The notes beneath the pieces are model-generated. The model saw only the letters and a program-made list of their open reading frames with translations, ran no database searches and was not told the DNA's origin. The translations under genes and the position numbers were made by a program. DNA of 64,000 bases from Kribbella voronezhensis (GTDB taxonomy: Bacteria; Actinomycetota; Actinomycetes; Propionibacteriales; Kribbellaceae), in assembly GCF_004365175.1 (NCBI RefSeq), contig NZ_SOCE01000001.1, positions 2,653,154-2,717,153 on the forward strand. The letters are read 5' to 3'. The stretch's first letter is position 1. Each line of letters opens with the position of its first letter. Positions 60,061 through 64,000 of the stretch are shown piece by piece.

Positions 60061-61988
60061 GAGGCTCCCCGGTACGGCAGTACTGCGGCCACCCGACCGC
60101 CCTGGGCCGTCGGACCTGCCTCACACGCGCCACCGAGTTCGGTGGCACGGGCGCGGATCGACTCCAGACCGACGCCCGTCGGCCAAGCACGCACGGACTC
60201 GCCGTCATCGGTGATGGTGAGCTTCAGCGCGCCCGCGTCAGCAGTCAGCGACACCACGGCCTGTCGTGCGGTCGAGTGCCGGACGATGTTCGTCAGCGCC
60301 TCGCTCGCGATCCGGTAGGCGGCCACCTCGACAGCGGTCGGCAGCTCCGGCAGGGCCTGCGGCGCATCGACAGTGAGGGCGACATCGCCGAGACCATGCT
60401 CCTGCTGCCGCAGGGCCGCGACCAGTCCGAGCTGATCCAGAACCGGAGGCCGCAGCGCATACACGATGCGTCGTACGTCGGTAATTGCCTCGCGCAACTG
60501 CATCCCGAGCTGCGTCGCGAGTTGCCCGGCCCGCTCGGGATTCGTGCGGGCGGCCAGGGCGGCACCGTCCGCGGTGAACGCGGCTCCGGTCAGCACGGGG
60601 CCCAGGCTGTCGTGCAGATCGCGGTGCAGTCGGGCCCGCTCATCGATAGTTGCCGTAAGCAACCGATCGCGCGATTCCCGGAGCTGGTCGCGGAGGGCGG
60701 TCGAGTGCAATGCAACGGCCAATGGTGTAGCCAGCAGGTCGAGCACGGCCTGGTCCGCCTTCGACAGGTGCCGCTCCCCCCGGCGGGCGCCGATGACGAG
60801 ACATCCGACGACATCAGCCTTGTGTCGCAACGGAAAGACCGCTACCTCGACCGGCCGGTTCCCGCTGGTGGCCACGCTCTCCTCGCCGCGTTCGATCGCG
60901 GCGTACGGAAGCCGGAGCGCCTCTCGCAGCGATTCCAGGACACCAGTGAGATCGTCGCCGGCGAGTTGACGGCCAACGACGGAGACCGCTTGGACCGGGT
61001 CGCGGCGAACGCCGTACAAGGCTTGATCGACCAGCCGCTGGAGCCGCAGGCGGACCGGGTTGAACACGAGCGCGACCACCAAAGTGGCCAATACCGGCGC
61101 ACCGGCCGAGTTGAGGACCTGGTTGAGCACAGCGACCAACGCCAGATAGCTGCCAACCACGCCGGCCGTCAGTACGCCGTACAGGAGGAGTCGTGAGAGC
61201 ACGAGCCGTACGTCGAACAGCCCGTGCCGGAGCACCGCGACCGTCATCGCCGCCGGGATCAGCGGGAAGCTCAGCAGCAGGAAGATCTCCCCTCCTGTCG
61301 GCAGGGAGAACCACGACGGGACGTTGACGATGATCACCAGCAGGACGGCGACGACGAGCCAGAGCAACTGTTGCCGCACCACTTCATCGGCCTTGACGAA
61401 CCGCACGATCAGACCGGCGACGGTCAGCAGTACGACGAGCGGCGCGAGAACCCCCGCGACCTGCTCGCCAGTCTTCCACCACGGCGAGACCAGGTACGAC
61501 GAGGCGCCGTACTCCGGGGTCGGCCCGGTCGAGAAGCCACCGATGACCGACATGATCACCGTCAACCAGATCAGCCCGCGCCACCGGGGACTGACCGGCC
61601 TGCCGGTCGGGAACAGCTGCAAGGCGAGGGGCAGGCAGCAGAAGACACCCCAGGCCCAGCTGAAACTCATGATCGTGACAACCAGCCGCAGCGCCGGCTG
61701 AGGCCAGCCGGCTTCGTTGCCCGCGGCGATCAGCGGCACCATCGCGGCCGTGAGCAGCGGCGCGATTCCGAGACCGAGCAGCAGCCAGCCGATCGGGCTC
61801 GAGGGTCGGTAGCGAGCGATCAGGTAGCCGCCCGGAGTGGCGGACAGTCCGATGGCGACGTTGGTGACCAGATAGCTCGATACCGCCGTACTCGCGTCGA
61901 GACCGACCACCAGCGCCCCGCCGACCGCGACAGTGGCGAGCAGAAGAGCGATGGCCGCGACGGCTGCCGCGAGGTTTCCCCTCCGCAT
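60057..61988 (-). CDS. NarL-system sensor histidine kinase, multi-membrane-helix type
   Basis: 643 residues. Residues 1-310 contain about eight membrane helices, a GAF-like region follows (about 340-450), then HisKA_3 with ERARLHRDLHDSLGPVLTGA (phospho-His in LHRD or DLHD) and an ATPase domain with ASEALTNIVRHS and TDDGESVRAWPTGVGLESI. The signal is unknown, probably membrane-related. ATG 61988 begins with MRRGN ahead of the first helix. It diverges from the six-helix membrane protein gene. Confidence 0.9.
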   Translation of the reverse strand: MRRGNLAAAVAAIALLLATVAVGGALVVGLDASTAVSSYLVTNVAIGLSATPGGYLIARYRPSSPIGWLLLGLGIAPLLTAAMVPLIAAGNEAGWPQPALRLVVTIMSFSWAWGVFCCLPLALQLFPTGRPVSPRWRGLIWLTVIMSVIGGFSTGPTPEYGASSYLVSPWWKTGEQVAGVLAPLVVLLTVAGLIVRFVKADEVVRQQLLWLVVAVLLVIIVNVPSWFSLPTGGEIFLLLSFPLIPAAMTVAVLRHGLFDVRLVLSRLLLYGVLTAGVVGSYLALVAVLNQVLNSAGAPVLATLVVALVFNPVRLRLQRLVDQALYGVRRDPVQAVSVVGRQLAGDDLTGVLESLREALRLPYAAIERGEESVATSGNRPVEVAVFPLRHKADVVGCLVIGARRGERHLSKADQAVLDLLATPLAVALHSTALRDQLRESRDRLLTATIDERARLHRDLHDSLGPVLTGAAFTADGAALAARTNPERAGQLATQLGMQLREAITDVRRIVYALRPPVLDQLGLVAALRQQEHGLGDVALTVDAPQALPELPTAVEVAAYRIASEALTNIVRHSTARQAVVSLTADAGALKLTITDDGESVRAWPTGVGLESIRARATELGGACEAGPTAQGGRVAAVLPYRGAS

Positions 61989-62023
61989 ACGGCCATGATC
62001 ACCCCGTTCGCCCCACTCCGACA

Positions 62024-62037
62024 GGGAGTCGACTCCC
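62024..62037. promoter_or_regulatory. Perfect palindrome in the kinase / membrane protein divergent gap
   Basis: GGGAGTCGACTCCC, 14 bases. A second inverted repeat CTTCC-N6-GGAAG lies at 62101-62116. Both are candidate sites for the NarL-type regulator. Confidence 0.55.
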
Positions 62038-62140
62038 GGCCCGGCCGGGCAACCACCCGGCACGCCTGGGAGGTGTTGCACTGCCGGCCGTCGTGCCGTC
62101 CTTCCACGATCGGAAGACTTCAACATTTCCGGAGGGGACG

Positions 62141-62848
62141 ATGACCACTCTCAAACCAACCGCGGCCGCCGCACCGGCGGTCCGGGTCCACGACGTACGA
62201 CGGTTCCGCCGGCGCGTCGCCGCGCTCGTCCTGGTGGTGCCCGCGACCAGTGTCGGCATCGGGCGGCTGTTCCAGACCAACGACGACAACACGCGCCGAG
62301 CGCTGGACCAGATCGCAACGAACCCGGAGCGCCAGTTCGTCTTCGCTCTGCTGGGCTACATCGGCATCGTGACCGTCGTACCGGCGTTCCTCGCGGCCGC
62401 TCGGCTCTCCCGGCGTCGTCGGCCGGTGCTGACCACGATCGCGCTGGGCGTGAACCTGATCGCGTACCTCGGTGCATGGGCGATGGGTGCGGTCGACAAC
62501 TTGTTCCTGATCGGCGCTCAACTGCCGGCCGACCAGCGCGACACCGCGGCGGCGGTGATCGACAAGATGTGGTCATCCGGGCTGGCCGGCGTGAGCACGG
62601 GCCTGTTCGTACTGGGTCACGTGCTCGGGGCGATCCTGATGGCGTTCGCGTTGCGCGGCAGTATTCCGACGTTCGGGTGGGTCGCGATGCTGCTCACCAC
62701 TCCCGCGCATGTGGTCGCGTTCGTCGTACTGCAGCAGCCGGTCGTGGACATGGCCGCTTGGCTCCTGATGACCATCAGCTTCGCCTACTGCGCAGTCGCC
62801 ACTCTGCGCACTCCGGACGACGCTTGGGACGTCCCGCCCATCAGATGA
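62141..62848 (+). CDS. Six-helix membrane protein, DUF4386-like
   Basis: 235 residues with six predicted membrane helices: AALVLVVPATSVGIGRLF, LLGYIGIVTVVPAFLAAARL, TIALGVNLIAYLGAWAMG, GLFVLGHVLGAILMAFAL, AMLLTTPAHVVAFVVL and AWLLMTISFAYCAVATL. The pattern resembles DUF4386 proteins of unknown function. GGAGGGG precedes the ATG. Divergent placement next to a NarL-type two-component system suggests it is the regulated output. Confidence 0.72.
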   Translation: MTTLKPTAAAAPAVRVHDVRRFRRRVAALVLVVPATSVGIGRLFQTNDDNTRRALDQIATNPERQFVFALLGYIGIVTVVPAFLAAARLSRRRRPVLTTIALGVNLIAYLGAWAMGAVDNLFLIGAQLPADQRDTAAAVIDKMWSSGLAGVSTGLFVLGHVLGAILMAFALRGSIPTFGWVAMLLTTPAHVVAFVVLQQPVVDMAAWLLMTISFAYCAVATLRTPDDAWDVPPIR

Positions 62849-62920
62849 TCCGGCAGCACGCAGCACAGAAGACGTCCGTACTGCGTCCGCCAGGTGGTGC
62901 GTAGTACAGGTGGGCAGCGC

Positions 62921-62964
62921 GCTGCCCGTCGGCTCTCGGCGGAAGGAGAGAGCCGGCGGGCAGC
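62921..62964. terminator. Bidirectional hairpin terminator
   Basis: GCTGCCCGTCGGCTCTC (62921-62937) pairs with GAGAGCCGGCGGGCAGC (62948-62964), one mismatch, 10-base loop, between convergent DUF4386-like and dctA genes. Confidence 0.85.
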
Positions 62965-62986
62965 GCTGAGGGGTGGGACAGATGGT

Positions 62987-64000
62987 CTAGTGGTCGCCGG
63001 GACGTCCGTCCACCGCAGCGGATGCGGTCACGGGGACCCCGGCGGTTTCCTGGACGTCACCGCCGTGGGTGTCACCGGCGGCGAAGGCCTCCTCGTCGAA
63101 GGGGTCCTCGCCGGCGAACACCTGGCGCGCCTGCTCCTTGTCGAAGGCTCCGACCCAGTGGCCGACCAGGATCGTCGCGACCGCGTTGCCGGCGAAGTTC
63201 GTCAGCGCGCGAGCCTCAGACATGAACCTGTCGATGCCGACGATCAGACCGACGCCGTCGAGCAGTTCCGGCCGGTGCGACTGCAGACCGCCGGCCAGCG
63301 TCGCCAGGCCCGCGCCGGTGACACCGGCCGCGCCCTTCGAGGCCACGATCATGAACACCAGCAGGGAAATCTGCTGCCCGATCGAGAACGGCTGGTCCAT
63401 CGCCTCGGCGATGAACAGCGACGCCATCGTCAGGTAGATCGCGGTCCCGTCCAGGTTGAAGGAGTAGCCGGTCGGGACCGTGATGCCGACGACCTCCTTG
63501 CTGACCCCGACGTGTTCCATCTTCCCGATCAGTCGCGGCAGCGCCGTCTCCGACGACGAGGTCGACACGATCAGCAGGAACTCGCGGCCGAGGTACCTCA
63601 GCAACTGGAAGATCGAGACCCCGGTGACGACGCGCAGGATGGTGCCGAGGATGACGACCACGAAGAGCAGACACGTTATGTAGAAGGCGATCATGATCAT
63701 CGCCAGGCTGCGCAGCGCCTGCCCGCCGGCCGCGCCGACGACCGTCGCGATGGCCCCGAAGGCGCCGACCGGAGCGGCCCACATGATCATCGACAGCACC
63801 TTGAACAGCAGCCGCTGGAGGTGCCCGATGCCGGTCAGGATCGGCGTACCGACGTTGCCCATCGTCTGCAGCGCGAAGCCGACCAGCAGCGCGACGAACA
63901 CGGCCTGCAGGACCTGGCCTTCTGTCAGCGAGGACAGGATGGTCTTCGGGATGATGCCGAGTAGGAAGTCGGTGGTGCCCTCGTGGGCGCCCTTGGCCTG
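62987..64000 (-). CDS. dctA: C4-dicarboxylate:cation symporter DctA, C-terminal part
   Basis: The last 337 residues; the start lies beyond the window edge. DAACS-family blocks are visible: LPRLIGKMEHVGVSKEVVG, the SFNLDGTAIYLTMAS motif of the cation/substrate site, GAAGVTGAGLATLAG and an FAGNAVATILVGHW helix. It takes up succinate, fumarate or malate with protons or sodium. The C-terminal tail (about 45 residues) is acidic and soluble. No regulator is visible. Confidence 0.9.
   Translation of the reverse strand, partial: QAKGAHEGTTDFLLGIIPKTILSSLTEGQVLQAVFVALLVGFALQTMGNVGTPILTGIGHLQRLLFKVLSMIMWAAPVGAFGAIATVVGAAGGQALRSLAMIMIAFYITCLLFVVVILGTILRVVTGVSIFQLLRYLGREFLLIVSTSSSETALPRLIGKMEHVGVSKEVVGITVPTGYSFNLDGTAIYLTMASLFIAEAMDQPFSIGQQISLLVFMIVASKGAAGVTGAGLATLAGGLQSHRPELLDGVGLIVGIDRFMSEARALTNFAGNAVATILVGHWVGAFDKEQARQVFAGEDPFDEEAFAAGDTHGGDVQETAGVPVTASAAVDGRPGDH

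Overview
The window is high-GC actinobacterial DNA. Frequent GTACGCCG-type words, GTG/TTG starts, leaderless promoters, a mycothiol gene (mshA), CarD and an F420-type oxidoreductase point to the Actinomycetia. I think a Kribbella or Nocardioides relative is most likely, but this is inference from style only. No rRNA, tRNA, insertion sequence, integrase or CRISPR array was found.

Layout. 0-8.7 kb: a VapBC-type toxin-antitoxin pair, an acyl-CoA dehydrogenase/SDR operon with a divergent TetR regulator, a PhoD-like phosphatase, a streptogrisin-B-like secreted protease, then rlmB and cysS. 8.7-32.9 kb: a block of accessory genes. It holds six paralogous membrane-anchored HExxH zinc peptidases, two DUF2207 membrane proteins each divergent from a peptidase, a GH25 lysozyme, a GNAT enzyme, a secreted C39-like peptidase, a poly-amino-acid synthetase of the Pls (epsilon-poly-L-lysine synthetase) type coupled to an M1 aminopeptidase, a DinB-ankyrin fusion, and a LysR/nitrilase pair. 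32.9-43.6 kb: a conserved backbone of ispF, ispD, carD, lpqE, phoP-phoR, phoU, gpmA, a YbjN gene and mshA, interrupted by an iron-siderophore binding protein and an orphan LanC-like cyclase. 43.6-64 kb: an MmyB-type regulator, two SDRs, the AbiEi/AbiEii pair, a TetR regulator, typA, two L,D-transpeptidases flanking a macro-domain gene, DUF2516, an HBHA-like protein and XRE regulator, a small kinase-like ATPase, an asparaginase, a YgfZ-type protein, an LLM oxidoreductase, a NarL-type two-component system with a divergent membrane protein, and a truncated dctA.

Two points stand out. First, carD-ispD-ispF-cysS-rlmB is contiguous in Mycobacterium and Streptomyces as I remember them. Here ispF and cysS remain on the same strand but lie 24 kb apart, so the accessory block appears to have grown inside a housekeeping gene string. 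Second, the block is dominated by cell-surface functions: secreted or anchored proteases, lysozyme, and a cationic polymer synthetase with a likely cognate peptidase.

Non-coding structure is rich. A dispersed intergenic repeat (core GCTCCTNCGTCGC) occupies four gaps, all between convergent genes. Three genes have tandem duplications spanning their stop codons. At least fourteen genes carry a TANNNT-like -10 box 6-7 bases before the start codon, which implies leaderless mRNAs. A PHO box, an iron box and a LysR-type inverted repeat can be read directly.
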